Positions 1 to 7,814 of a stretch of 40,998 nt of DNA are shown here, in pieces (position 1 is the first letter of the stretch; each line of letters begins with the position of its first letter). The notes below the pieces were generated by a model. It ran no database searches. It was not told the DNA's origin and saw only the letters and a list, made by a program, of their open reading frames with translations. Source of the stretch: Paracoccaceae bacterium (lineage in GTDB: Bacteria; Pseudomonadota; Alphaproteobacteria; Rhodobacterales; Rhodobacteraceae); the NCBI GenBank assembly GCA_024636555.1, contig JAGXGW010000011.1, positions 1-40,998 on the forward strand. The letters are read 5' to 3'. The position numbers were made by a program, and so were the translations under genes.

Positions 1-115
1 CAATGCGCCATGGCACGCGCCAGCTATTTGGGCAGCGCACGCGCCATGGCGCTTAGTGCCCCGCCACTGGCCTACTTTTGCACCGCCACGTGGCCGGTTT
101 TGTCTCCGCCGTTGA

Positions 116-391
116 CACTACGGTCATCCTGGTGGGCTAATGCATGCCGGACTGCACGGCCTGCTCAGCCTGCCAGTCCTTCTGCTGGTGGCACCATTTG
201 CGCCTGGTCTTTTTATGGTTATCCTGATTTTCGAGATGGTGCTGCATTATCATATCGATTGGGCCAAGGCGCAGATTGTGTCCCGACGCGGAATTGACGA
301 GAGAGATAGCGCCTATTGGCACTATTTGGGGCTTGACCAGGCTGCGCATCAGCTAACCTATGTGGCCATGCTTGCAGCACTTACGGTCTAA
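116..391 (+). pseudogene. 5'-truncated DUF3307-like membrane protein
   Basis: The frame is open from a TGA at 113-115 to a stop at 389-391. It encodes HYGHPGGLMHAGLHGLLS, then a hydrophobic stretch, then HYHIDWAKAQI and YWHYLGLDQAAHQLTYVAM. This pattern (an LHAGLH start, a membrane helix, HxHIDWxK and a terminal GxDQxxHxLTY) is what I recall for the C-terminal two thirds of DUF3307 proteins. The usual first membrane segment is absent: upstream the frame hits a stop and the other two frames do not supply it convincingly. The only ATG (140) has no clear ribosome binding site. I read it as the remnant of a gene cut by a rearrangement whose junction lies at about 100-115. The family assignment is from memory and moderate. 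Confidence 0.5.
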
Positions 392-436
392 GGTGGGCAA
401 CCTTTTCGGACGTTGAATGTCCTATAAGCTGTCGCC

Positions 437-2461
437 TCATGTCCTGCTTTCTACTGTTTCGCCAGAGCTATCCCGAATGTTCTGGCGCCGTCCCTCGATC
501 GAGTAAAGGATCATCGGACCGATGCTGCGTAAGCGAGCACGACCTTGACGATGATAGATAAAATCACTGCCGATGCGGTCAATCACAGCCTCACTTACAG
601 TGATTTTGCCTGGCACCGCAGCTTCCTCAATCCTTGCTGCAGTATTCACGGTGCTACCCCAAAGATCATAAACGAACCGCAATTCGCCCACTACGCCAGC
701 AATAAGTGGCCCACTGTGAATGCCTATCCTGACCTTGATTTGTCGGCCGAGCGTGGTGCCGACCTGACGCGTTGCAAACAAGATCTCGAGAGCCGCATCG
801 ACGGCCGCGCTGCAATGGTCAAACTTGGGATTGGGTACTCCTGAGACAAACATGTAGCAATCACCGATGGTCTTTATTTTTTCAAGCCCGAAACTGGAAA
901 CCACCCTGTCATATTCCCCGAAGAGCTTGCGTAATAGCGCCAACGATTCCTGCGGGGACTGATTCATACAAAGGACAGTGAAGTCTACGAGATCAATGAA
1001 AACCACAGTTGCGTCGGCGAACTGGTCAACGATTTGTTTTTCGCCATCGTTCATGCGTATTGCGACCGATTTCGGCAAAATACTTTCGAGAAGAGCCTCT
1101 CGCTGCGCTACGGCTTCTTCAAGCGCGCGGGCTTGATCTTCCATACGGTTGAATGAGCGTTCTAATTCGTACATTACCGAGTTGTAGAATATGCCAATCT
1201 GGCCAATCTCAGTGAAAGGTGATTGTGGCACGCGCATCGATAGATCACGGTCGCGCGCTTGACGCTGCATCACTTCAAACAGCTCATTGATGTCGGTGTT
1301 TGCGTCATGCTCGCCTACATTGAGCCCAATCGATTCAATATGCTGGGACACGCGGAGAGGGAGGAAGTGATCGATCAGCCGGATTATCAAATAGCTTACG
1401 CCAAAAGCCCAGATCACAAGTATCGCCGCACCAAGAAGTTGCGCTGGTAAGCCACCGAGACCAGTTCCGAAAAGGCTGGCAGCAACTAATCCCCATAGCC
1501 CACAAAACAGATGAACGGGCACCGCACCCACCACATCATCAATCCTGAAGCGTTCGAGCAGGCGGTCGCCCCATAGCACAATCGCACTGGCGACCGCACC
1601 TGCAAGAATGGATTGACCGAGTGAGAACAAGTCGCAGCCAGCCGTCACAGCAACGAGTCCGCCCAGTCCGCCATTCATGGTGAAGAACACATTTGGCCTA
1701 CCGCTTATGTACCATGACAGCGTCATGCCCCCCAATACTCCGGCTGCACCTCCAGCCAAGGTGTTTACGAAAATGGTAGGTACCCTCTCGTCGAAACCAA
1801 GCGAGCTGCCGCTGTTAAAGCCGAACCAGCCGATCCATAGAAGGAAAACACCGAGCATGGTCATTGGCAGGTCCGAACCATTGAACCTCCGCGACCCTCC
1901 ACCTGACAGAAAACGCCCTTCGCGGGGACCGATCACAATGACCGCAGCCAGTGCGATGCAACCACCGAGCGCATGGACCACGCCAGAGCCAGCGAAATCG
2001 CGGAAACCGATTTCTCCAAGCCACCCGACAGCGGTCCCTGCCGCATCGGTTGCCCATGCCCAGTGGCCGAAGACTGGATAGATCAATACAGCCGTTAAAG
2101 CAGTTAAAACGAGATATCCGTGGAAGCTGCACCGCTCGGCGACTGCACCAGAAAGGATAGTGGCCGCAGTTCCCGCGAAAACGGCTTGAAAGACAAAATG
2201 CGCAAGATCTGCGGGTCCCGTTGATACCTTAGCTATTCCTCCAATGCCTATCAGACCTGCTGCGCTCGGGCCGAACATGAGCCCGTATCCAATTAGCCAA
2301 AACAAAATAAAAGATAGTGAAATATCGGCTATGTTCTTGAGCGCAACGCTGATGTTGTTCTTTGTCCGGGTAATCCCGGCCTCGACGCACATAAAGCCAA
2401 CCTGCATCGTGAAAACAAGGACGGTGCATAGAAACACCCAGACAAGATCCAAATCGGACAT
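437..2461 (-). CDS. Ammonium transporter (Amt)-adenylate cyclase fusion protein
   Basis: The 674-residue protein joins an Amt channel (about residues 1-370) to a class III nucleotide cyclase (about 480-665). The Amt part keeps the DFAGSGVVH motif (Asp155, His163) and VPVHLFCGLWG (His317), so both pore histidines are present. A polar linker (371-440) and a helical stretch ending in EAVAQREALLESILP lead into the cyclase, as in receptor cyclases. The cyclase has metal aspartates in VVFIDLVDFT (Asp490) and KTIGDCYMF (Asp534). Lys528 and Asp599 sit at the purine-selecting positions, which favours ATP over GTP. Asn606 and Arg610 in WGSTVNTAAR complete the site. The ATG start has GGGAA a few bases upstream. 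The gene lies 117 bases behind a cyclic-nucleotide-binding protein gene on the same strand. Inference: ammonium binding or conduction sets cAMP output. Domain calls are strong; the signalling role is untested. Confidence 0.93.
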   Translation of the reverse strand: MSDLDLVWVFLCTVLVFTMQVGFMCVEAGITRTKNNISVALKNIADISLSFILFWLIGYGLMFGPSAAGLIGIGGIAKVSTGPADLAHFVFQAVFAGTAATILSGAVAERCSFHGYLVLTALTAVLIYPVFGHWAWATDAAGTAVGWLGEIGFRDFAGSGVVHALGGCIALAAVIVIGPREGRFLSGGGSRRFNGSDLPMTMLGVFLLWIGWFGFNSGSSLGFDERVPTIFVNTLAGGAAGVLGGMTLSWYISGRPNVFFTMNGGLGGLVAVTAGCDLFSLGQSILAGAVASAIVLWGDRLLERFRIDDVVGAVPVHLFCGLWGLVAASLFGTGLGGLPAQLLGAAILVIWAFGVSYLIIRLIDHFLPLRVSQHIESIGLNVGEHDANTDINELFEVMQRQARDRDLSMRVPQSPFTEIGQIGIFYNSVMYELERSFNRMEDQARALEEAVAQREALLESILPKSVAIRMNDGEKQIVDQFADATVVFIDLVDFTVLCMNQSPQESLALLRKLFGEYDRVVSSFGLEKIKTIGDCYMFVSGVPNPKFDHCSAAVDAALEILFATRQVGTTLGRQIKVRIGIHSGPLIAGVVGELRFVYDLWGSTVNTAARIEEAAVPGKITVSEAVIDRIGSDFIYHRQGRARLRSIGPMILYSIEGRRQNIRDSSGETVESRT

Positions 2462-2502
2462 TCCCAGTTCCCAAACAGCAAAATATGTTCAAAACGCTAA
2501 AG

Positions 2503-2538
2503 CTTTGAAACTGCAAAGTCTTGCAAAAACTGCAAGAC
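2503..2538. promoter_or_regulatory. Paired inverted repeats with a direct repeat between CNB and Amt-cyclase genes
   Basis: A perfect inverted repeat has arms of 8 bases (GTCTTGCA and TGCAAGAC, 2518-2538) around a 5-base loop. A smaller one (CTTTG and CAAAG, 2503-2518) abuts it. Both contain AAACTGCAA, which is therefore directly repeated at 2508-2516 and 2527-2535, 19 bases apart or nearly two helical turns. It lies in the 117-base gap just upstream of the Amt-cyclase start. It could be an operator, an internal attenuator or a processing hairpin. There is no strong T-run on the minus strand. Confidence 0.45.
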
Positions 2539-2578
2539 GGAACTGGTTTGCGGCCTGCGCGGCGAGCGTCTGTGGCTC

Positions 2579-3163
2579 TTACTCGATAGTGCGGGTTATG
2601 TTTTCATCAAGTCGCCGCGCCAGAAGGCGAAGCATGTAGAAGGCAAATGCTGGATCTTGGTAATAAAGCCGAACAAAATCCTCCTCGCGCATAGTGGCAA
2701 TCTCACATTTTTCGACGCACCGCGCAGTCAGCGTTCGAGTGCCCGTCTCACTGAAGAAAGCGACTTCACCGAAGATCTCGCCGGGTGCAAGATGCGCTTC
2801 GATCTCTTCGAGAACAACAAGACCCGACCTCAGGATATAAATTTTGTCTGCCACGTCGCCGCGTCTGAAAAGTATTTTGCCAGCAGCTGCCGTAATAGTA
2901 GGGAGCATCGCATCCATACCCGCGGGAACGTTATTTTCTGAGCGGACCGCTCGAATTCTGCGTGACAGGTTTAGGATCTGTGCCAGCCTGAAGCAGTTAA
3001 ATGGTAAAAGGATAGCGTGAAGCACCAGAATAGGCATTGCTGCACTTGTGAAGCCAAATACGATAAACAGAATATTAGAGGAAATGGCTGCGACGCGAAG
3101 AGGTAGCATAGTCTTCATTGCGTAGGCAATAAATGTCATGATTGCTGCCGCCCAGCCGATCAT
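2579..3163 (-). CDS. Small membrane protein with cyclic-nucleotide-binding domain
   Basis: From the ATG at 3163 the product has 194 residues. Residues 1-65 form about three hydrophobic segments ending in LHAILLPFNCFRL. Residues 80-190 are a CNB (CAP-like) domain with the phosphate-binding cassette FGEVAFFSETGTRTL; Glu133 and Arg143-Thr144 have the CAP spacing for ribose and phosphate binding, so cNMP binding is plausible. There is no DNA-binding domain. The layout (three membrane helices, then a CNB-like fold) resembles Popeye-type cAMP receptors; that is a resemblance of architecture, not shown homology. The frame stays open upstream to 3505, but the extra residues are not membrane-like and run into a transposase remnant. 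A GTG at 3169 (GGAAG eight bases upstream) is an alternative start. It precedes the Amt-cyclase gene in the same direction, suggesting producer and receptor of one signal. Confidence 0.8.
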   Translation of the reverse strand: MIGWAAAIMTFIAYAMKTMLPLRVAAISSNILFIVFGFTSAAMPILVLHAILLPFNCFRLAQILNLSRRIRAVRSENNVPAGMDAMLPTITAAAGKILFRRGDVADKIYILRSGLVVLEEIEAHLAPGEIFGEVAFFSETGTRTLTARCVEKCEIATMREEDFVRLYYQDPAFAFYMLRLLARRLDENITRTIE

Positions 3164-3353
3164 GTTCACATAAATGTCTTCCACCACAGCTCCATCGCAA
3201 GCACTTGGTCGACTGCCCAGCTCATTGAGGAGCACGCTATATCTGTTGTAAGTATTTGGGTTGAAGTTGCAAGCAGCGCGCTGCCTGGCGAACTGAGTGG
3301 CATGCAAGATAAAGCAAATGACAACCACTGTCCTGCTAAGCGTCACATTTTTA

Positions 3354-3520
3354 AAAGATCGCCGCATGTGGGGCGTTGAACTCGCGTGCTTCCTCGTGGG
3401 GCTCACGGGTGACGTATCGCGCCTCCGCTTTCGCGCAGCAGATTTCCTTGGATGGACAGGCCTGACAGGTCGCAGCGTACAGCCGGAGTAGATGCGGCGC
3501 TGCATCTTCCTGTGGCCGTT
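3354..3520 (-). mobile_element. IS1182-like transposase C-terminal remnant
   Basis: The minus-strand frame encodes LRLYAATCQACPSKEICCAK followed by ARYVTREPHEEAREF. This matches the cysteine-rich pattern of IS1182-family transposases: Y-x-C-x-x-CP-x-K-x-x-CC, then R-x-x-x-R-x-x-HE-x-AR. Nothing of the catalytic DDE core is recognisable upstream and a stop follows soon after. It is therefore a decayed fragment, located right behind the start of the CNB gene. No terminal inverted repeats or target duplications were identified. The family assignment is from memory. Confidence 0.5.
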
Positions 3521-4049
3521 TCCTCGTCATCTGCAGTGTTGTCTGAGGCTGTCGGCATTTATCTGACGCAGAAGGGCACAGGGAAGTCTGTGACCTTCCA
3601 CAGAGCCGCAGAGAGAGCCTGTGGCTATGCGTCAGCACGCATTTGCACCTTGGTCCATGTCAAGAGGATCAGACAATGAATCAAATCTCGCCCGATGCCC
3701 GCATGTAGAGTGCTTCAGGCCCGGACTGCTTGGCTGTGATCCGGTCAGAATGAAAGAGGTCGATGTAATGGCGCCTGCAAGATCAAGGAACGGGCGTCAG
3801 TGTTGCCGAACAAGACGCAGACGCCAGTGCGTTTCGATAACGCCGAAGGCATTCGGGCATCACTGGACAGACGGATACAAGACCCGCTCATGATCGGATC
3901 TGAATTCCTTTGACCGGGCCGTCTGCACGGACGGCCCCATTGCGGCCATTGCCTTGGACTGATGACACCGCAGCGCGGCTTTCGCGGTCTTGTTACACGT
4001 GCCTTCTTCCAGCATTTCGGATGTGCGGATGACGGCGGAGCGGACTTGC
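3521..4049. other. Gene-poor stretch with degraded sequence
   Basis: I find no convincing complete gene here. On the plus strand one frame, open from about 3738 to a TGA near 3912, reads PVRFDNAEGIRASLDRRIQD and ends in MIGSEFL. It has no plausible start, so it may be the 3' end of a lost gene; I do not recognise it. A strong hairpin follows at 3916-3937. Together with the transposase remnant on its left this looks like a rearrangement scar between the Amt-cyclase module and asnB. Confidence 0.4.
3916..3937. terminator. Perfect 8-bp stem-loop, possible terminator
   Basis: GGGCCGTC and GACGGCCC pair perfectly around the loop TGCACG. It lies 113 bases beyond the asnB stop on the minus strand and a few bases after the end of a degraded plus-strand frame. 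Neither side has a good T-run, so termination is only likely. Confidence 0.45.
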
Positions 4050-5582
4050 TCAGGCGGGCAGGGCTTCCACCCGGTCCGCCTCCCATTTTCCGGCACTTTG
4101 CAGAATCCGGTCCGGGTTGCGAAAAGCCTTGCGCAAGATGGCCTCGTAGAGAGCTGCTTCCTCTGTTCGACTTACAGGACCAGCGATGCCGGTCAACTTT
4201 TGCAGCGCCACCTTCAGTGCATCGACAGTGCCCGAACCTTCGTCGAATTGGGCCTTTTTTCTCCACACCAGATCCGCGGGCAACAGATCCGCGCAGGCCT
4301 TGCGCAAAATCCATTTCTCGGTCGTTGCGCCGGTTGCCTCTGCCGCGCTTGCGTTTGTGCGACAGAGTTTCCACGCGGCCGGGATCGACTGCGCGAAATT
4401 TATCAGATCGCGGTCAAGGAAGGGCGTACGCGCCTCGAGACTTTCAGCCATGGTGACGCGGTCGACCCTTTGCAGGTTGATGTTATGCATGGTCCCAAGG
4501 CTGCGGGTCAGTTCATCGGCCAACGCCCGTGGATCGTCGACATAGCCGTGGTGATAGGCATAGCCGGCGAACAACTCATCCGCACCCTCGCCGGTCAGAA
4601 CCGCCTTGACCTCGCGTCGCGCCAGGCGCGCGGCGAACAGCGTCGGGATCGCGCTGCGCACGAGATCCACATCGGCGCTTTCAAGATGATAGATGACGTG
4701 GGGAAGGTTATCGGCAACGTCTTGGGCAGTGAACGCATATTCATGATGCGCGGCGCCGATATGGTCGGCGACACGACGCGCGGCGACGAGGTCGGGCGAG
4801 CCCTCGGTACCAACCGAGAAGGTCTTGAGCGGCCCCTTGCCAGCGTCCGTCAGGATTTTCTGTGCGATGGCCGCGATGATCGAGCTGTCGAGCCCTCCCG
4901 AAAGAAAAGATCCAACCTCCACATCGGCTACCATCCACTTGGCCACGGCCTCTTCGAGAACCAGGCGCAGCTCTTGCGAGGTCCGCTCGATATCCGCGCC
5001 GGGTTCGGGCGTGGCCGCCCCATGGGGCTTACGGTACCACTGCCTCCATCCGTCGCGGCTATCGTAGAGCGATCCGGGCGGGATCGCCTCGATCTTGTCC
5101 ACCTCCACGCCGTCGAATGCTTTCAACTCGGACGAAAAGGCGCGGCCATTTCCCATGTGTGCGACATAGAGCGGCTTGATTCCAAGTGGGTCGCGCGCCG
5201 CGATGATCCGGTCCTTGGTTGCAAGAACGAAAGCAAACATCCCGTCGAGCTTGCTGATCCAGCGGCTTTGGCCCGATCGGAAAAGGTGGAGGATCGTCTC
5301 GCTGTCGCTGGCCGTCTCGAAGATGCTTGGCCCCAGGATGGCGCGCAGGTCGGCGTGGTTGTAGATCTCCCCGTTCACCACCAGAAGATCGTCTGTCTGA
5401 TAGATCGGCTGCGCACCGTCGTTTGGCCCTATGATCGCAAGACGGCAGTGCGCCATGACCACCGGGCGGTTCGGAAGCCTGGACACCTGAACGGCATCAG
5501 GCCCTCGGTGCGCAATTCTTGCAATCATGCTGGTCGCCAGCGCTTCGTCACCGACATTCCAGAGGCAGACAAATCCGCACAA
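4050..5582 (-). CDS. asnB: Asparagine synthetase B (glutamine-hydrolysing), TTG start
   Basis: The enzyme makes asparagine from aspartate, ATP and glutamine nitrogen. The glutaminase domain (about 1-190) shows AHRGPDA, CRLAIIGP, NGEIYNH and SDSE. The synthetase domain has the pyrophosphate loop SGGLDSS (228-234) and LTGEGADELFAGY. The N-terminal nucleophile must be Cys2, and the only way to obtain it is to start at the TTG at 5582, giving M-CGFVCLW. An AAGGA lies six bases upstream. Starts further upstream would add up to about 70 residues and bury the catalytic cysteine. Length 510. It is divergent from the rhomboid gene, with about 225 bases between. Confidence 0.9.
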   Translation of the reverse strand: MCGFVCLWNVGDEALATSMIARIAHRGPDAVQVSRLPNRPVVMAHCRLAIIGPNDGAQPIYQTDDLLVVNGEIYNHADLRAILGPSIFETASDSETILHLFRSGQSRWISKLDGMFAFVLATKDRIIAARDPLGIKPLYVAHMGNGRAFSSELKAFDGVEVDKIEAIPPGSLYDSRDGWRQWYRKPHGAATPEPGADIERTSQELRLVLEEAVAKWMVADVEVGSFLSGGLDSSIIAAIAQKILTDAGKGPLKTFSVGTEGSPDLVAARRVADHIGAAHHEYAFTAQDVADNLPHVIYHLESADVDLVRSAIPTLFAARLARREVKAVLTGEGADELFAGYAYHHGYVDDPRALADELTRSLGTMHNINLQRVDRVTMAESLEARTPFLDRDLINFAQSIPAAWKLCRTNASAAEATGATTEKWILRKACADLLPADLVWRKKAQFDEGSGTVDALKVALQKLTGIAGPVSRTEEAALYEAILRKAFRNPDRILQSAGKWEADRVEALPA

Positions 5583-5808
5583 CTTTTTTCCTTTCCTGAA
5601 CGTCTTTTGTTGGGCCATTTGTGGTAACCCGCCGATTACAGAGGAAGATACCACCTTTGTCCGATGAGGTCGATCAATTGAGCACTGGTGACAGCTTCGG
5701 GTTTCAGGCCTGCGCAGGTGTCCGCAACTGGATGGAGTGCACAGCGCGAAAGCCGTTGAAGGTGCTGTGGAGACGTCTACTGTCGCAGGCATGAGGAAAC
5801 GGGATCAC

Positions 5809-6390
5809 ATGCACGCATTCTTTCGGCGCGCCGGGGCGCTAGCAGCCTTTGTCGCACTGCTCTGGGCGGTCCAGGTTGTCAATTGGATCATCGGCTACGG
5901 CTTCAACCCGGCCTTCGGCCTGATCCCCCGGCATGTCAGCGGGCTGGATGGCGTCATCGCGATGCCCCTCCTGCACGGAAGCTTCGCGCACCTGATGGCC
6001 AATACGCCGCCGTTATTGGTGATGGGTGGGCTGCTGGTGGCCACTGCCACGCGGGCCTTGCTGGCTGTGAACGCCGTGGTGATCGGCCTCGGCGGCGCTC
6101 TCGTCTGGCTGTTCGGAAGCTCCGCCATCCATATCGGTGCGTCAGGGCTGGTCTTCGGCTGGTTCGGCTTCCTCGTGGCGCGTGGCCTCGTGGATCGCTC
6201 GCCGGTCACGCTGGGCGCGGCACTGCTGGTTGGTGTGCTCTATGGCTCTATTCTCTGGGGCGTTCTGCCCGGTCAACCTGGCGTCTCATGGGAGGCTCAC
6301 CTGTTCGGCGCTATCGCGGGCGCAGCCGCTGCATTCCTGGTACGAACACACGTCCATGCGCCGCGCCTCGGTGGCGTCGATCAGGAATGA
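5809..6390 (+). CDS. Rhomboid family intramembrane serine protease
   Basis: The 193-residue membrane protein has about six hydrophobic segments. Catalytic Ser112 lies in [11 protein letters not shown] and catalytic His164 in [22 protein letters not shown] supplies the His61/Asn65 pair that lines the oxyanion hole in GlpG-type rhomboids. All required residues are present, so an active protease cleaving transmembrane substrates is expected. I prefer the ATG at 5809, with GAGG/CGGGA upstream; the ATG at 5791 would add MRKRDH. No substrate can be inferred from neighbours. Confidence 0.85.
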   Translation: MHAFFRRAGALAAFVALLWAVQVVNWIIGYGFNPAFGLIPRHVSGLDGVIAMPLLHGSFAHLMANTPPLLVMGGLLVATATRALLAVNAVVIGLGGALVWLFGSSAIHIGASGLVFGWFGFLVARGLVDRSPVTLGAALLVGVLYGSILWGVLPGQPGVSWEAHLFGAIAGAAAAFLVRTHVHAPRLGGVDQE

Positions 6391-6609
6391 AGCAGTGCAC
6401 TTCGGCCCAGACCGCTCATTCGTGCCTCGTGCGGCGGAGGGCCGGAGGCATCCCGATGCTGACCTGCACCCCTTATCGGCAGTGACGCTCTACGCCATTG
6501 TGATACCCCTGAGGGCGCAAGGCACTGCAATCGCAGCCGGCTCCGTGATATGGAACAAGGTCATACGATACGCCCGCGCGGGTATACTGCCCCGCTAACC
6601 GGAGAGCCT

Positions 6610-7593
6610 ATGGCACACCCCAAAAAGCAGATGTCGCTGGTCGCCGATGTGGGTGGCACGAACTCGCGGGTGGCACTGGCCGACGGACCGCGGGTAATCA
6701 ACGCCACAATCCGGCGATACCGGAACGCGGAATTTCCTGGGTTCGCGCGTGTGCTTCGCCGCTTCATCGCGGAACAAAATGACGTGGAAATAGCTGCTGC
6801 CTGCATTGCGGTCGCAGGCCCCGTGCAAAACGGGCGCGCGACGATGACAAACCTCGACTGGACCGTAGATGCCGAGACGGTGGCACAGATGACGCAGGCC
6901 TCAACCGTATCGGTCCTGAACGATTTGCAAGCACAGGGATATGCCCTCGATCATATTCCATCAGACAGCATCCGCTCGATCATACCCTGCGGCGCGGCCG
7001 ACCCGTGTGCAAACCGGCTGGTGATTGGCGTCGGGACCGGGTTCAACGCCGCCCCCGTCTATGAGACAAATGCCGGGCGCGTCGTTGCGGCATCGGAAAG
7101 CGGGCAGGTCACACTGCCGGTGCGTAACGAAGCGGATCTGCGGCTCTGCCGCCATATCTCGCAGCAGGGCGCTATTCCGGCGGTCGAGGATGTGCTGTCG
7201 GGACCCGGGCTGGAGCGGATCTATGCCTGGATGGGCGCGGACGCGGGTGATCCGCGCACGGCTTCGGCAAGGCAAATCATGGCCGACTGCGCGGATGGAG
7301 GCGATGAACGCGCGGTCGCCTCCGCGCGTTATTTCACGCGGATGCTCGGAACCGTGGTCGGTAATCTCGCGCTGATCCATCTGCCTTTCGGGGGGATTTT
7401 CCTGGTTGGCGGGGTCGCCCGGGCTTTCCGACCATTTCTGACCGATTTAGGTTTTGTCGAGGCGTTTCGTAATAAAGGTCGCTTTGCCGACTTCATGTCC
7501 ACGTTCGGCGTGAGCTTGATCGAAGACGATGATGCAGCACTGACGGGGGCGGCAACGCATCTGGTAAGGCGCCTCAAGGATCCGGTCAGATGA
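6610..7593 (+). CDS. glk: Glucokinase
   Basis: This 327-residue kinase phosphorylates glucose with ATP. It belongs to the bacterial glucokinase family (Glk type). VADVGGTNSRVAL (residues 11-23) is the phosphate-1 loop and SVLNDLQAQGY carries the catalytic aspartate (Asp105). A second glycine-rich segment, GVGTGFNAAPV, and FLVGGVARA near the C-terminus complete the ASKHA fold. The start at 6610 has GGAG six bases upstream; an upstream in-frame ATG at 6550 encodes an unconserved extension. It stands alone, so use in central sugar metabolism is the simplest reading. Confidence 0.9.
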   Translation: MAHPKKQMSLVADVGGTNSRVALADGPRVINATIRRYRNAEFPGFARVLRRFIAEQNDVEIAAACIAVAGPVQNGRATMTNLDWTVDAETVAQMTQASTVSVLNDLQAQGYALDHIPSDSIRSIIPCGAADPCANRLVIGVGTGFNAAPVYETNAGRVVAASESGQVTLPVRNEADLRLCRHISQQGAIPAVEDVLSGPGLERIYAWMGADAGDPRTASARQIMADCADGGDERAVASARYFTRMLGTVVGNLALIHLPFGGIFLVGGVARAFRPFLTDLGFVEAFRNKGRFADFMSTFGVSLIEDDDAALTGAATHLVRRLKDPVR

Positions 7594-7814
7594 TCCCCGG
7601 CTGACGCGGGATTTGCCATTTTGCTTTTTGTATAACCGTCATCATCACTTAGGTTGATCGTCTACCACAAATCCGGGGCGAGAAGCTCGGACCGGCCCTG
7701 AGCAGCGTCAGGTTGCTCAAGGTGTGCAGGATGGCGTTCCGTGCAATAGCCTTGCCTGCGTCTTCCGAGGGGGACCGATTGCCCCGTCCTCATGGGCCCA
7801 GTCATCGCCCAATG

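Noticed and set aside
1-60. GCGCCATGGC occurring at 6-15 and 41-50, suggesting a repeat or recombination site
   Set aside because: The element is itself nearly palindromic and short, and nothing else marks a defined mobile-element end; too little to claim.
7592-7611. Possible terminator after glucokinase
   Set aside because: Only five perfect base pairs (ATCCC/GGGAT) with a large loop; too weak to annotate.
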